Shown here piece by piece: positions 1 to 7,918 of a DNA stretch of 18,783 bases; the stretch's first letter is position 1; each line of letters starts with the position of its first letter. The DNA comes from an uncultured Oscillospiraceae bacterium (GTDB lineage: Bacteria; Bacillota; Clostridia; Oscillospirales; Oscillospiraceae). The DNA lies in contig CAKTOH010000027.1 of the NCBI GenBank assembly GCA_934589705.1, forward strand, positions 1 to 18,783. Direction: 5' to 3'. The position numbers and the translations under genes are program-made. Under the pieces are notes generated by a model, which was given only the letters and a program-made list of their open reading frames with translations, was not told the origin of the DNA and did no database searches.

Positions 1-602
1 GGAGTCTTGTCCAGATTGTTGCCCTGCATGACATCATAGAGGAAATTCTTGACCAGCTCACGGTTTTCCTCGGTCTTATCCAGATCCGTGACCTCCATCG
101 TGCCGTCCGTCTGGGTGTGACCGGAGGGATTCGGCTCAGCCAGAGCCGCCAGATTGTCCCAATGCTCGGCGATCTTGCCGTCCTCATCGAAACGGAAGAT
201 GTCAAAGGCGACCTGCTCACCGGCACCGGCAAAATTGTAAATCGTCTGCAAGAACACCTTGTCGCCATCCTCAAAAGCCCGGATGTTGTTCACAGTGGTT
301 TTCACATCGGCAGATGCAAGATATTCCACGGAGCCGATGAAGGCATCCGCACCGGTGCCGTATGCCAGATTGTGCTGGATGTAGCCATCCGCTAACAGGC
401 TGCGGGCGGTGTCCGTATCGCCGGTGGCAAAGGTGTTGATGAGCGCCAGCGCCTTTTCGGTCTGGCTCTGCTCCTGCCGGACAGGTGCCGTCTGCTGGGT
501 GGGTTCCACGGATGTTTCAGGCGCAGCCGTTTTAGCGCCGCAGCCGGTGAACGCCGTGCCGATCATGGCAAGAGCCATCGTGAGAGAAAGAATTTTTTTC
601 AT
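1..602 (-). CDS. SnoaL/NTF2-like lipoprotein, 3' end outside window
   Basis: Reading the minus strand from ATG at 602 gives an open frame of 200 codons that runs off the window edge, so the C-terminus is missing. The N-terminus (MKKILSLTMALAMIGTAFTGCG) is a classic lipoprotein signal peptide with a lipobox FTGC, followed by a Thr/Pro/Gln-rich linker to about residue 45. The rest contains features of the SnoaL-like/NTF2-like fold: a GDTDTARSLL segment, YIQHN, FRFDEDGKIAEHWDN and a late EENRELVKNFLYDV helix. This resembles the predicted SnoaL-like aldol condensation-enzyme family (COG4922), whose substrates are mostly unknown. A perfect AAGGAGGT ribosome site lies at 611-618 (minus). It is divergent from an HxlR regulator at 812, the usual arrangement for a regulated target. 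Family call is good; enzymatic role is not established. Confidence 0.85.
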   Translation of the reverse strand, partial: MKKILSLTMALAMIGTAFTGCGAKTAAPETSVEPTQQTAPVRQEQSQTEKALALINTFATGDTDTARSLLADGYIQHNLAYGTGADAFIGSVEYLASADVKTTVNNIRAFEDGDKVFLQTIYNFAGAGEQVAFDIFRFDEDGKIAEHWDNLAALAEPNPSGHTQTDGTMEVTDLDKTEENRELVKNFLYDVMQGNNLDKT

Positions 603-650
603 TTTGAGTGACCTCCTTGGTGATTGGGCTTGCTTTCGTTTGCCTCTGGC

Positions 651-701
651 ATTATAATAATACCGTAGCTCCAATTCGTAAAGTAAGCACAATATTGTGC
701 T
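651..701 (-). promoter_or_regulatory. Promoter region of the lipoprotein gene with 16-bp palindrome
   Basis: The minus strand has a perfect TATAAT -10 box at 656-651, about 50 bp upstream of the lipoprotein ATG. The -35 is weak: TTACGA at 681-676 is the best candidate, with a long 19-bp spacer. A perfect palindrome AGCACAATATTGTGCT sits at 686-701, just upstream of the -35, where a dimeric regulator could bind. The box and palindrome are directly seen; their function is inferred. Confidence 0.5.
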
Positions 702-745
702 GTAGTTACCAAATAGAAACTAATGGGTAGTTACCGGAAGGAAAC
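702..745. promoter_or_regulatory. Putative HxlR-type operator: two direct repeats spaced 25 bp
   Basis: Two copies of GTAGTTACC-N5-GAAAC occur at 702-720 and 727-745, starting exactly 25 bp apart. Over the 25-bp units 18 positions agree. They lie between the divergent lipoprotein and HxlR-family genes. HxlR-family regulators are known to bind tandem direct repeats of about this length in the divergent regulator-target intergenic region, so this is the natural operator candidate. Confidence 0.55.
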
Positions 746-811
746 AATTGCGCCGTTACTGGGTTTTCCGGCGTTTCGGCGCTTCCCAAAAATTTTTTCG
801 GAGGGATTGAA

Positions 812-1144
812 ATGATCGAAGCAAAAGCAAAAACCGAGCTTCCTGCCTGCCCCGTGGAGACCACGCTGACCCTCATCGGGGATAAGTGGAAGGTGCTGAT
901 TCTGCGGGACTTACTGCCGGGAACGAAGCGGTTCGGGGAACTGAAAAAATCCGTCGGCAACGTGTCCCAGAAGGTCTTGACCGCCCAGCTCCGGGCAATG
1001 GAGGAGAGCGGACTTGTCCACCGGGAGGTCTATGCCGAAGTGCCGCCGAGAGTGGAATATTCGCTAACGGAACTGGGTAAAAGCCTGAAGCCCATTCTGG
1101 ACTCCCTGTGGGCATGGGGCGAAGCGTACAAGGCCAAACAGTAA
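812..1144 (+). CDS. HxlR-family winged-helix transcriptional regulator
   Basis: A 110-residue protein with the HxlR signature: [23 protein letters not shown] near the N-terminus (Cys13 is the conserved cysteine that acts as redox/electrophile sensor in characterised relatives), then [31 protein letters not shown] (helix-turn-helix), and the wing [15 protein letters not shown]. The length is normal for the family. The ATG at 812 is preceded by GGAGGG at the right spacing. It probably acts as a cytoplasmic DNA-binding dimer controlling itself and the divergent lipoprotein gene through the repeats at 702-745. The inducing signal cannot be read from sequence. A strong hairpin terminator follows the stop codon. 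Confidence 0.92.
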   Translation: MIEAKAKTELPACPVETTLTLIGDKWKVLILRDLLPGTKRFGELKKSVGNVSQKVLTAQLRAMEESGLVHREVYAEVPPRVEYSLTELGKSLKPILDSLWAWGEAYKAKQ

Positions 1145-1176
1145 TCGAGTAAAGAACGCGCCCTCACCGGGCGTGC

Positions 1177-1236
1177 AAAAAGGGATTTCTGCCCCGGCAA
1201 CGAATTGCCCGGATGGCAGAAATCCCTTTTCTTTTT
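1177..1236 (+). terminator. Intrinsic terminator after the HxlR gene
   Basis: A 16-bp stem pairs AAAAGGGATTTCTGCC (1178-1193) with GGCAGAAATCCCTTTT (1215-1230). A smaller GC-rich inverted repeat (CCGGCAA/TTGCCCGG) sits in the loop, and the tract CTTTTT follows on the + strand. Confidence 0.8.
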
Positions 1237-1238
1237 AT

Positions 1239-1305
1239 ACGAGTTTTCAGATACGCTCTAAAAACTCGTGTAAAACGTGGCAGAGAAAACTCTGCCACGT
1301 TTTAC
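1239..1305. repeat. Two consecutive inverted repeats between hxlR-type gene and cas operon
   Basis: Two hairpins follow the terminator. The first pairs ACGAGTTTT (1239-1247) with AAAACTCGT (1261-1269). The second is a perfect 16-bp stem, GTAAAACGTGGCAGAG (1270-1285) with its complement at 1290-1305 around an AAAA loop. Neither is followed by a clean T tract, so a terminator role is possible but unproven. Together with the preceding terminator they insulate the cas operon. Confidence 0.6.
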
Positions 1306-1418
1306 ATGATATCCTTTTTATCCTTTCAATCCACAGACATTTGCCTGACTTACACAGTATGGCACATTATACAAAGAAAGTCAAATAATTTTGTTCTTAT
1401 TTCCTTTTTATCGAGCTA

Positions 1419-1447
1419 TTTACAAATACAGCAAAGTGTGGTATTTT
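1419..1447 (+). promoter_or_regulatory. cas3 promoter: Candidate promoter of the cas operon
   Basis: TTTACA (1419-1424), a 17-bp spacer, then TATTTT (1442-1447), about 36 bp before the cas3 start. The surrounding 1306-1470 region is AT-rich and gene-free. A second, weaker candidate is TTGCCT (1341) with CATTAT (1365). Assigned by box match only. Confidence 0.4.
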
Positions 1448-1483
1448 AGAAATACATAAATCTGTTTCAGGACGGTGACTTTA

Positions 1484-3889
1484 ATGTATCTTGCTCATAT
1501 TCGGGAATCCGGGGAGAAGCAGACCGTTCGGGAGCACTGCCGGAGCACCGCCGACCTTGCCGCAAAGGCTCTCAGACCCATCGGCCTGGAGCATTCCGCC
1601 TATCTGGCCGGCCTGCTGCACGATATGGGAAAATGCAAGGAAGAATTTGCCCAATATCTGGAAGCCGCCGCAGAGGGCGGGGAGGCTGTCCGTGGAAGCG
1701 TCAACCACACCTTCGCCGGGGTTCGTTTCCTCCTGAGACAATGGCACGGCCCCGGGGAGGAACTGGGATATGCTGAGGTTGCCGCTGAGCTGCTGGCTTT
1801 CGCGGTGGGTTCCCACCACGGTCTGTTCGACTGCATCGACTCCCGGCAAGGCTGCGGCTTTGACCACCGGCTGACCAAGCCCGGTATCGCCTATGAGGAA
1901 GCGCTGAGGAATTACCTTGCGGAATGCGCGGATCCGGAAGAATTGGAGCACCTGTTTCAAGCATCTGTTCAGGAAATCACGCCCCTGCTGGATAAACTTT
2001 CCGCACTTTCTCCCCTTGAAGATGACAATGAGGCAAATGAAGAAACCGCTTTTTATACCGGCCTGCTTGCCCGGATGCTGCTGTCTGCCGTTATCGAGGG
2101 AGACCGGGCGGACACTGCGGCATTCATGACCGGAGCGGCCCTTCCAAAGTATCCGGAGGATATGCGGCCCATCTGGGCGGAACGTCTGGCATATATGGAG
2201 GAAAAGCTCTCCGGTTTTGCCCAGGAAACGCCTATTGACCAGGCTCGTCGGCGTATCTCCGACACCTGCGCCGCCGGGGCAGAGCGCCATGGCGGGGTGT
2301 ATCGACTGAATGTTCCCACCGGCGGCGGAAAAACCCTTTCCGGCCTTCGGTTCGCCCTGGCTCACGCGAAAAAGTGGAACAAATCCCGAATCATTTTTAC
2401 CTCGCCTCTACTGTCCATTCTGGATCAGAATGCCCAGGTGATCCGGCGGTTCGTGGGGGATGATTCCCTGATTCTGGAGCACCACTCCAACCTTGTGGAG
2501 CCGGAGGATACCCCAGAGCGATTGCAGGCGTTGGCGCTTCTCACGGATTCTTAGGCGTCGCCCGTCATCATCACTACGCTTGTGCAACTGCTCAACACCT
2601 GCTTCAGTGGGAAAACCAGCGCCATCCGCAGATTTCACTCTCTGTGCAACAGCATTCTCGTCATTGACGAGGTGCAGACCGTTCCCGGCAAAATGCTGAC
2701 GCTTTTCAACCTGGCCGTCAATTTCCTGTCGGAGATCTGCGGTGCCACCGTCGTGCTCTGCTCCGCCACACAGCCCGACCTGAAAGCCGCCCGGCATCCG
2801 CTGTGCCGGGAGCCAATCGACCTGGTTCCTCAGCAGAAAGCACTTTGGGATATTTTCAAACGCACAGAAATTCAGAACGCGGGTGCTGCCAGACTGGAAG
2901 ACATTCCGCCCCTTGTCCGGGAGGCACTGGACGGGTGCCGCAGTCTGCTGGTGATATGCAACACCAAAAAAGAGGCCGCATTCCTCTTTGAGCATCTGCA
3001 AAGCACCGATTGTCTGTGCTTTCACCTGTCCGCGGCCATGTGCGTTGCCCACCGCAGGCAGACATTGGAGGCCTTACAGGCGGCACTGGGCAGCATTGCC
3101 GAAACCGTGCGCAAGGTCGTCTGTGTTTCTACCCAGGTGATCGAGGCCGGTGTGGACATTTCCTTCCAGCGGGTGATCCGTTTTTCCGCCGGAATGGACA
3201 GTGTCGTTCAGGCAGCCGGGCGATGCAACCGCAACGCCGAGCAGCACACTCCCGCCCCTGTTTCCATCCTGCGCTGCACGGACGAACGGCTGCGGGGTCT
3301 GGAGGACATTGTCCGCGGACAGAACGCCACCACCTCCCTTCTGGCAGCCTTTTCCCGTCAGCCGGAGAAGTTTCAGCGGGATCTTTCCTCGGAGGAGGCC
3401 GTCCGGTTTTATTACCGTCAGCTGTACCGGGAAATGCCTGCCGGATTTCAGGACGACCAGACCCAGGAGCACGGTTCCCTCTATCATCTGCTGGCCGAAA
3501 ACCCTGAATATGCCGACGCTAACTGTCCGGCGGCGGGAAGCTATTTCCTGCGTCAGGCCTTCCGTCTGGCGGGCAGCCTGTTTCAGGTGTTCGACGAGGA
3601 TACCAGCTCTCTTCTTGTTCCCTACGGAAAAGGCCGGGAACTGCAAAACGCTCTCACCGCCGCGTCCCAGGCCTATGGGCAGAAGGATTGGGAGGCCATT
3701 CGGCACTGGATGCAGGAGGCAAAGGGGTACTGCGTCAGCGTATATCACTACCAGCTGGAACGGCTTCAGGCTCTGGGCGCCGTAACGGCTCTGTTTGACG
3801 GCAGCATATTCCTTCTGTCCGACGGATTTTATAACGAGCACACCGGCTTTTCCCTGGATGCCGGTACGCTCGGTTTTCAGGAGGTGTAA
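1484..3889 (+). pseudogene. cas3: Cas3 HD nuclease-helicase of type I-C, interrupted by an in-frame amber stop
   Basis: Cas3 is recruited by Cascade to unwind and degrade target DNA. From ATG 1484 (AGGA upstream; a GTG at 1475 is possible but too close to it) the frame reads MYLAHIRESGEKQTV, an N-terminus typical of I-C Cas3, with the HD-domain motif LLHDMGK at His46-Asp47, a later SHHG motif, and Walker A PTGGGKT with Lys283. A TAG at 2552-2554 replaces codon 357. The same frame continues without any shift through ASPVIITTLVQLLNTCFSG, the DEAD-box IDEVQ (Asp395), SATQP (motif III) and QAAGRCNRN (motif VI, about 576-584), to TAA 3889. The family has Trp in the context LTENWDAPV, so TGG to TAG explains the stop. 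Without it the protein would be 801 residues, a normal length. The GTG at 2582 has no ribosome site, so reinitiation looks unlikely. The split separates motif I from the other helicase motifs, so neither half should be active as a helicase. Confidence 0.93.
2552..2554 (+). other. Amber nonsense codon inside cas3
   Basis: TAG in the cas3 frame between GGATTCT and GCGTCGCCC; flanking codons on both sides encode conserved Cas3 sequence in one frame. A single G-to-A change from TGG would produce it. TAG is used as an ordinary stop nearby (cas2 ends in TAG at 9239-9241), so there is no sign of code reassignment. Confidence 0.9.
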
Positions 3890-3891
3890 CT

Positions 3892-4623
3892 TTGAAAACA
3901 AAGCATCCTAACATTGTGGAATTCCAGGTAACCGGAGACTACGCCCTTTTTTCCGACCCCATTATGCGCCTGGGAGGCGAAAAGTGCACCTACCAGGTGC
4001 CCACCTACGAAGCATTAAAGGGTATTGTCTCCTCTGTATACTGGAAGCCAACATTTATCTGGCGGATCCTGGATGTACGGGTGATGAACCCCATCCAGAC
4101 CGAGGTGAAGGGCATTCGTCCCATCAAATACGGCGGCGGCAACGACCTGGCCTACTATACCTATCTGAGGGACTGCCGCTATCAGGTGCGGGCCTGCTTC
4201 GACTGGAACGACAACCGCCCGGAGCTGATCGGTGACCGAAACGAAAACAAGCACCACTGTATTGCCCGCCGGATGATCGAGAAGGGCGGCCGCCGGGACA
4301 TTTTCCTGGGCACCCGGGAATGTCAGGGCTATGTTGAGCCCTGCGAATTCGGAAGCGGCGCGGGTGCCTACGATTCCCTGCCGGAGCTGAGCTTCGGGCT
4401 CATGTATCACGGCATCACCTATCCGGACGAGGCCTATTCGGAGGAAACGAAAGGCCGCATGACCGCCCGCTTCTGGTATCCGGTGATGAAAAACGGCATT
4501 ATCCATTTTCTGCCGCCGGAGGAATGCCCGGGGCAGAAGCCGCTGCGCAAGATGCCTATGAAGATTTTCTCCGCAGAGGAAAACAATTTTACCGGCCTGC
4601 GGGAATTTGGGGAGGTGGAATAA
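3892..4623 (+). CDS. cas5c: Cas5c (Cas5d), Cascade subunit and pre-crRNA endoribonuclease
   Basis: In type I-C systems Cas6 is absent and Cas5c cuts the repeat in the pre-crRNA, then stays bound to the 5' handle inside Cascade. The 243-residue product has the Cas5 N-terminal RAMP features (IVEFQVTGDYALFSDP, then YQVPTYEALKGIVSSVYWKP) and the NKHH motif. Tyr50, Lys120 and His121 fit the catalytic Tyr-Lys-His triad described for Bacillus halodurans Cas5d with a constant offset of four residues. The start is TTG at 3892, chosen because AGGAGGTG lies 5-6 nt upstream and only 2 nt separate it from the cas3 stop. It abuts cas8c with no gap. Intact, so crRNA maturation should still be possible despite the cas3 stop. 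Confidence 0.95.
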   Translation: MKTKHPNIVEFQVTGDYALFSDPIMRLGGEKCTYQVPTYEALKGIVSSVYWKPTFIWRILDVRVMNPIQTEVKGIRPIKYGGGNDLAYYTYLRDCRYQVRACFDWNDNRPELIGDRNENKHHCIARRMIEKGGRRDIFLGTRECQGYVEPCEFGSGAGAYDSLPELSFGLMYHGITYPDEAYSEETKGRMTARFWYPVMKNGIIHFLPPEECPGQKPLRKMPMKIFSAEENNFTGLREFGEVE

Positions 4624-6417
4624 ATGGGACTGATGAAACAGGCCTACGACACCTACTGCGCGATGGAAAAACAATATGCCGGTGTCTATGATGCTAAAAT
4701 AAAGGAACCGCTGATTCCCGTGTCCCATCAAATCGCGAATGCGGATCTGGAAATCACCCTGGATTCCGAGGGAAACCTGCTGGATGCCAGAACCGTGGAA
4801 AAGGAAGATGCGGCAACCATTATCCCGGTCACGGAGCTGTCCTCCGGACGAACGGGAGACACCAGCTGCGCCCACCCTTTATGCGACCAGATTCGCTTTT
4901 TCTCTCCTATGTATCCTGCCAAATATGAGGCCTGCCTGACCCAGCTGCATCACTGGGAGCAGTCTCCCTACAGCCATCCAAAGCTTTCCGCCATCGCCCG
5001 GTATGTGGAAAAGGGAAGCATTTTAGAGGATATGGCCCGGCTGGGGCTGATTACCCTGAAGGAAAATGGGCTTCCCGCCAAGGAAAAGCAGATTGTCCGC
5101 TGGCGGGTGGAAACCGGGGATGAGGAAGTGTCTGCCTGCTGGCAGGATCAAAGCCTGTTCCGGGCGTTTATCGACTATTACGCCTCCACAAAGAAGGAAG
5201 ATTCCGTATTCTGCATGGTTTCCGGGAAGCTTGCCCCGCCAGCCAGCCAGCATCCTAAGAAGATTATCAACATCTGCGCCAACGCCAAGCTGGTCTCCGC
5301 CAACGATACCAGCGGCTTTACCTATCGGGGACGGTTCAAATCTGATGCCGAGGCCATGACCATGAGCTACGAGGCTTCCCAGAAAAGCCACAACGCCCTG
5401 CACTGGCTGGCCGCGACCCAAGGGGTTGCCATCGCCGGCCGGACATTTCTGTGCTGGAACCCTCAGGGCGTTGATCTTCCGAGAGTTCAGGCAACTTTCC
5501 TCCGGAAAGGTACCCCAAAGCAGGTGAAATATTCCGATTATCGGAAGGCTCTTTCCGAAACCCTTCGGGGCTGGAAAGCGACCATCCCGGCGGATGTGGG
5601 CGCGGTGATTGCCGCCTTCGATGCCGCCACCTCCGGCCGGCTTGCCCTCACCTACTACAGCGAGCTTCCGGCTTCGGATTTTCTGGAGCGGCTCCACAAC
5701 TGGGACGCCCTCTGCTGCTGGAATCACGACCCCTTCGGCATTCAGGCGCCGTCTTTGTATCAGATTGCGAACTGCGCCTTTGGCACTGTGCGTACCTCCG
5801 GCAGCCAGACAAAGCTGGAAACCGATGATCGGATTCTGCGCCAGCAGGTGCAGCGGCTTTTATCCTGCCGGGTGGATAAGGGAAAAATGCCCGCGGACAT
5901 TGCCCGGGCGGCAGCGGCCAAAGCGTCCAACCTGCAAATTATGGATACCCAGCTGCGGGAAACCGTACTGTCCACCGCCTGCGCGGTGCTTCGGAAATAC
6001 TACTACGATTGGGATCGGGAGGAATGGAACATGTCACTGGAACCGGAAAAGAAAGACATCAGCTATCAGTACGGGCGGCTTCTGGCGGTATTTGAAAAAA
6101 TCGAGCGGGACACCTACGATAAGGATGAGCAGCGGGAGTCCAACGCCATCCGGATGCAATCTGTTTTTGCCAAGCGTCCCCGGTACGCCAGCCGTATTCT
6201 TTGGGAGCAGCTGAAAAAAGCCTATTATCCCCACTTGAAACCGTGGAACAGAGTAAAATATGACCGTCTGATTGGAGAGATCATCGAGCAAATTTCCGAT
6301 CTCCCCCAGGCGGAGCACGAGGAAGCATTGAAGGACACCTACTTATTTGGCTACTATTTGCAGAAAAAAGCCCTGTACACATCCGACAAAACCGAAAACA
6401 GTCAGGAGGAAGAATAA
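4624..6417 (+). CDS. cas8c: Cas8c (Csd1), large subunit of type I-C Cascade
   Basis: A 597-residue protein encoded directly after cas5c (TAA then ATG with no gap) with GGAGG before the start. Length, operon position and sequence (FFSPMYPAKYEA; MVSGKLAPPASQHPKKI; HNALHWLAATQGVAIAGRTFLCWNP) match the Csd1/Cas8c family. In known I-C complexes Cas8c recognises the PAM and contacts Cas5c at the crRNA 5' end. Catalytic residues are not expected. The C-terminal part, from residue 470, is also likely to be translated separately as Cas11c (see the internal start at 6031). No frameshift or internal stop is present. Confidence 0.95.
   Translation: MGLMKQAYDTYCAMEKQYAGVYDAKIKEPLIPVSHQIANADLEITLDSEGNLLDARTVEKEDAATIIPVTELSSGRTGDTSCAHPLCDQIRFFSPMYPAKYEACLTQLHHWEQSPYSHPKLSAIARYVEKGSILEDMARLGLITLKENGLPAKEKQIVRWRVETGDEEVSACWQDQSLFRAFIDYYASTKKEDSVFCMVSGKLAPPASQHPKKIINICANAKLVSANDTSGFTYRGRFKSDAEAMTMSYEASQKSHNALHWLAATQGVAIAGRTFLCWNPQGVDLPRVQATFLRKGTPKQVKYSDYRKALSETLRGWKATIPADVGAVIAAFDAATSGRLALTYYSELPASDFLERLHNWDALCCWNHDPFGIQAPSLYQIANCAFGTVRTSGSQTKLETDDRILRQQVQRLLSCRVDKGKMPADIARAAAAKASNLQIMDTQLRETVLSTACAVLRKYYYDWDREEWNMSLEPEKKDISYQYGRLLAVFEKIERDTYDKDEQRESNAIRMQSVFAKRPRYASRILWEQLKKAYYPHLKPWNRVKYDRLIGEIIEQISDLPQAEHEEALKDTYLFGYYLQKKALYTSDKTENSQEEE
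6031..6417 (+). CDS. cas11c: Cas11c small subunit from an internal start within cas8c
   Basis: Inside cas8c, in the same frame, an ATG at 6031 is preceded by GGGAGGAATGGAAC, giving a strong GGAGG ribosome site about 8 nt upstream. The product would be 128 residues, starting MSLEPEKKDISYQYGRLLAV and highly helical and charged, ending at the cas8c stop. Separate translation of the small subunit from the 3' end of cas8 has been shown for type I-B, I-C and I-D systems, where two or more copies of Cas11 form the belly of Cascade. The size and position here match that pattern. The ribosome site and frame are directly seen; production of the protein is inferred. Confidence 0.78.
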   Translation: MSLEPEKKDISYQYGRLLAVFEKIERDTYDKDEQRESNAIRMQSVFAKRPRYASRILWEQLKKAYYPHLKPWNRVKYDRLIGEIIEQISDLPQAEHEEALKDTYLFGYYLQKKALYTSDKTENSQEEE

Positions 6418-7266
6418 ATGAGCATCTTGCAGAACAAAATCGATTTTGTGGCCCTGATCTCTGTGACCCGGGCCAACGGCAATGGCGACCCACTGAACGG
6501 CAACCGTCCCCGCACCGACCTGAACGGCTTCGGTGAGATTTCCGATGTGTGCGTCAAGCGGAAAATCCGCAATCGGATGCAGGATATGGGAAACCCCATC
6601 TTTGTTCAGTCTGAGGATCGGTGCGCCGACGGCTTTGGCAGTCTGAGTGAGCGGGCCTCCGCCAGTCTGAAGGGCATCAAGGACAGGGAGGAATACGCCA
6701 GACGTGCCTGTGAAACCTGGCTGGATGTGCGCGCCTTTGGCCAGGTGTTCGCCTTCAAGGACACAAAGGGCTTCTCCTGCGGTGTCCGGGGGCCGGTATC
6801 CATCCACCAGGCCTCCAGCATTTCCCCGGTGGAAGTTGAGTCCATCCAGATCACCAAGAGTGTAAACGGTGAGAAGAAGGAGAAGGGCGAAAACCGGGCC
6901 TCCGATACCATGGGCATGAAGCACTTTGTCCGCTTTGGCCTGTACGAGATCAAGGGCTCCATCAATGTCCAGCTGGCGGAAAAGACCGGCTTTACCGAGG
7001 CGGACGCGGAAACCGTCAAGGAATGCCTGCGCACGCTGTTCGTCAACGATGCGTCTTCTGCCCGGCCTGATGGCTCTATGGAGGTGGTGAAGCTGTTCTG
7101 GTGGAAGCACAACTGCAAGGATGGGCAGTATTCCTCCGCGAAGGTTCACCGCAGCGTCAGGGTCGCGCTAAAAAACGAGGACGCCATGCCTTCCTGCGCG
7201 GATGACTATGTCATTTCTGTGGAGGAACTTCCCGGGCTGGAGCCCGAGGTGATGGATGGAGTATAA
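6418..7266 (+). CDS. cas7c: Cas7c (Csd2), crRNA-backbone subunit of Cascade
   Basis: A 282-residue RAMP protein that polymerises along the crRNA spacer. The N-terminus IDFVALISVTRANGNGDPLNGNRPRTD carries the NGDP and N-x-PR motif characteristic of Csd2/Csh2-type Cas7 proteins. GFSCGVRGPVSIHQASSISPVEVESIQITKSVN and GMKHFVRFGLYEIKGSIN form the later conserved core. ATG 6418 follows the cas8c TAA directly and is preceded by AGGAGGAAG. The 3' end overlaps the start of cas4 by 11 nt. No defects are seen. Confidence 0.96.
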   Translation: MSILQNKIDFVALISVTRANGNGDPLNGNRPRTDLNGFGEISDVCVKRKIRNRMQDMGNPIFVQSEDRCADGFGSLSERASASLKGIKDREEYARRACETWLDVRAFGQVFAFKDTKGFSCGVRGPVSIHQASSISPVEVESIQITKSVNGEKKEKGENRASDTMGMKHFVRFGLYEIKGSINVQLAEKTGFTEADAETVKECLRTLFVNDASSARPDGSMEVVKLFWWKHNCKDGQYSSAKVHRSVRVALKNEDAMPSCADDYVISVEELPGLEPEVMDGV

Positions 7267-7918
7267 GGAAGAGGATTTTCTTCAGCTTTCCGGTTTGCAG
7301 CACTACCGGTTTTGCAGGCGAAGGTGGGCACTCATCCATATCGAGCACCAATGGGCGGAGAATTTCCGCACCATTGACGGCTCCCTTCTCCACGAAAACG
7401 CCCACGACACCGGTTTTCAGGAAAGCCGGGGAGACCGGTTCATCACCCGGGGAGTCAGCGTATATTCGGCGGAGCTGGGAGTGTCCGGCCAGTGCGACGT
7501 GCTGGAATATCACCGGTGCGCCACGGGCATTCCCCTTCCCGGAAAGGAAGGGCTCTGGCAGCCCTATCCGGTGGAATACAAGCGGGGAAAGCCCCGGGAG
7601 GACACCGGGGATACCCTTCAGCTCTGCGGTCAGGCCATGTGCCTGGAAACCATGCTCTGCTGCGATATTCCGGAGGGTGCCCTCTACTATGGGGAAATCC
7701 GCCGCCGGGAGAAGGTTCTTTTCACCCCGGAGCTGCGCGCCCAGGTGAAAACCCTGCTTGCGGAAATGCACGCGCTCTACCACCGGGGCTACACCCCCAA
7801 GGTCAAGCCCACCAAGTCCTGCAACGCCTGCTCCCTGAAGGAGCTGTGCCTGCCGAGGCTGATGAAGGTCAAGTCCGTCCGCGCTTATCTGAAGGCGGCT
7901 CTGGAGGAAACGCCATGA
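7256..7918 (+). CDS. cas4: Cas4 Fe-S exonuclease of the adaptation module
   Basis: A 220-residue RecB-like nuclease that, with Cas1-Cas2, trims prespacers and selects them for the correct PAM. The N-terminus has LSGLQHYRFCRRRWAL (Cys20, first ligand of the 4Fe-4S cluster, after the conserved GLQ-x-Y helix). GQCDV and VEYKRGKPRE are RecB nuclease motifs II and III with metal-binding Asp and Glu-x-Lys. The C-terminal KSCNACSLKELCLP provides the remaining three cysteines. The start overlaps the end of cas7c by 11 nt, and the stop overlaps the cas1 ATG (ATGA), indicating translational coupling. All key residues are present. Confidence 0.95.
   Translation: MEYKEEDFLQLSGLQHYRFCRRRWALIHIEHQWAENFRTIDGSLLHENAHDTGFQESRGDRFITRGVSVYSAELGVSGQCDVLEYHRCATGIPLPGKEGLWQPYPVEYKRGKPREDTGDTLQLCGQAMCLETMLCCDIPEGALYYGEIRRREKVLFTPELRAQVKTLLAEMHALYHRGYTPKVKPTKSCNACSLKELCLPRLMKVKSVRAYLKAALEETP

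Noticed and set aside
117..657. Two + strand frames at the left edge
   Set aside because: Antisense to the partial lipoprotein gene, which has a signal peptide, lipobox and strong ribosome site.
1481..2365. Long minus-strand frame of 294 codons opposite cas3
   Set aside because: Shadow of the GC-rich cas3 coding strand; it shows no domain and cas3 has unmistakable motifs on the + strand.
2582..3889. The 3' part of cas3 as an independent helicase gene starting at GTG 2582
   Set aside because: No ribosome site precedes the GTG, it lacks Walker A, and the same frame upstream is Cas3. Best treated as the downstream half of a broken gene.
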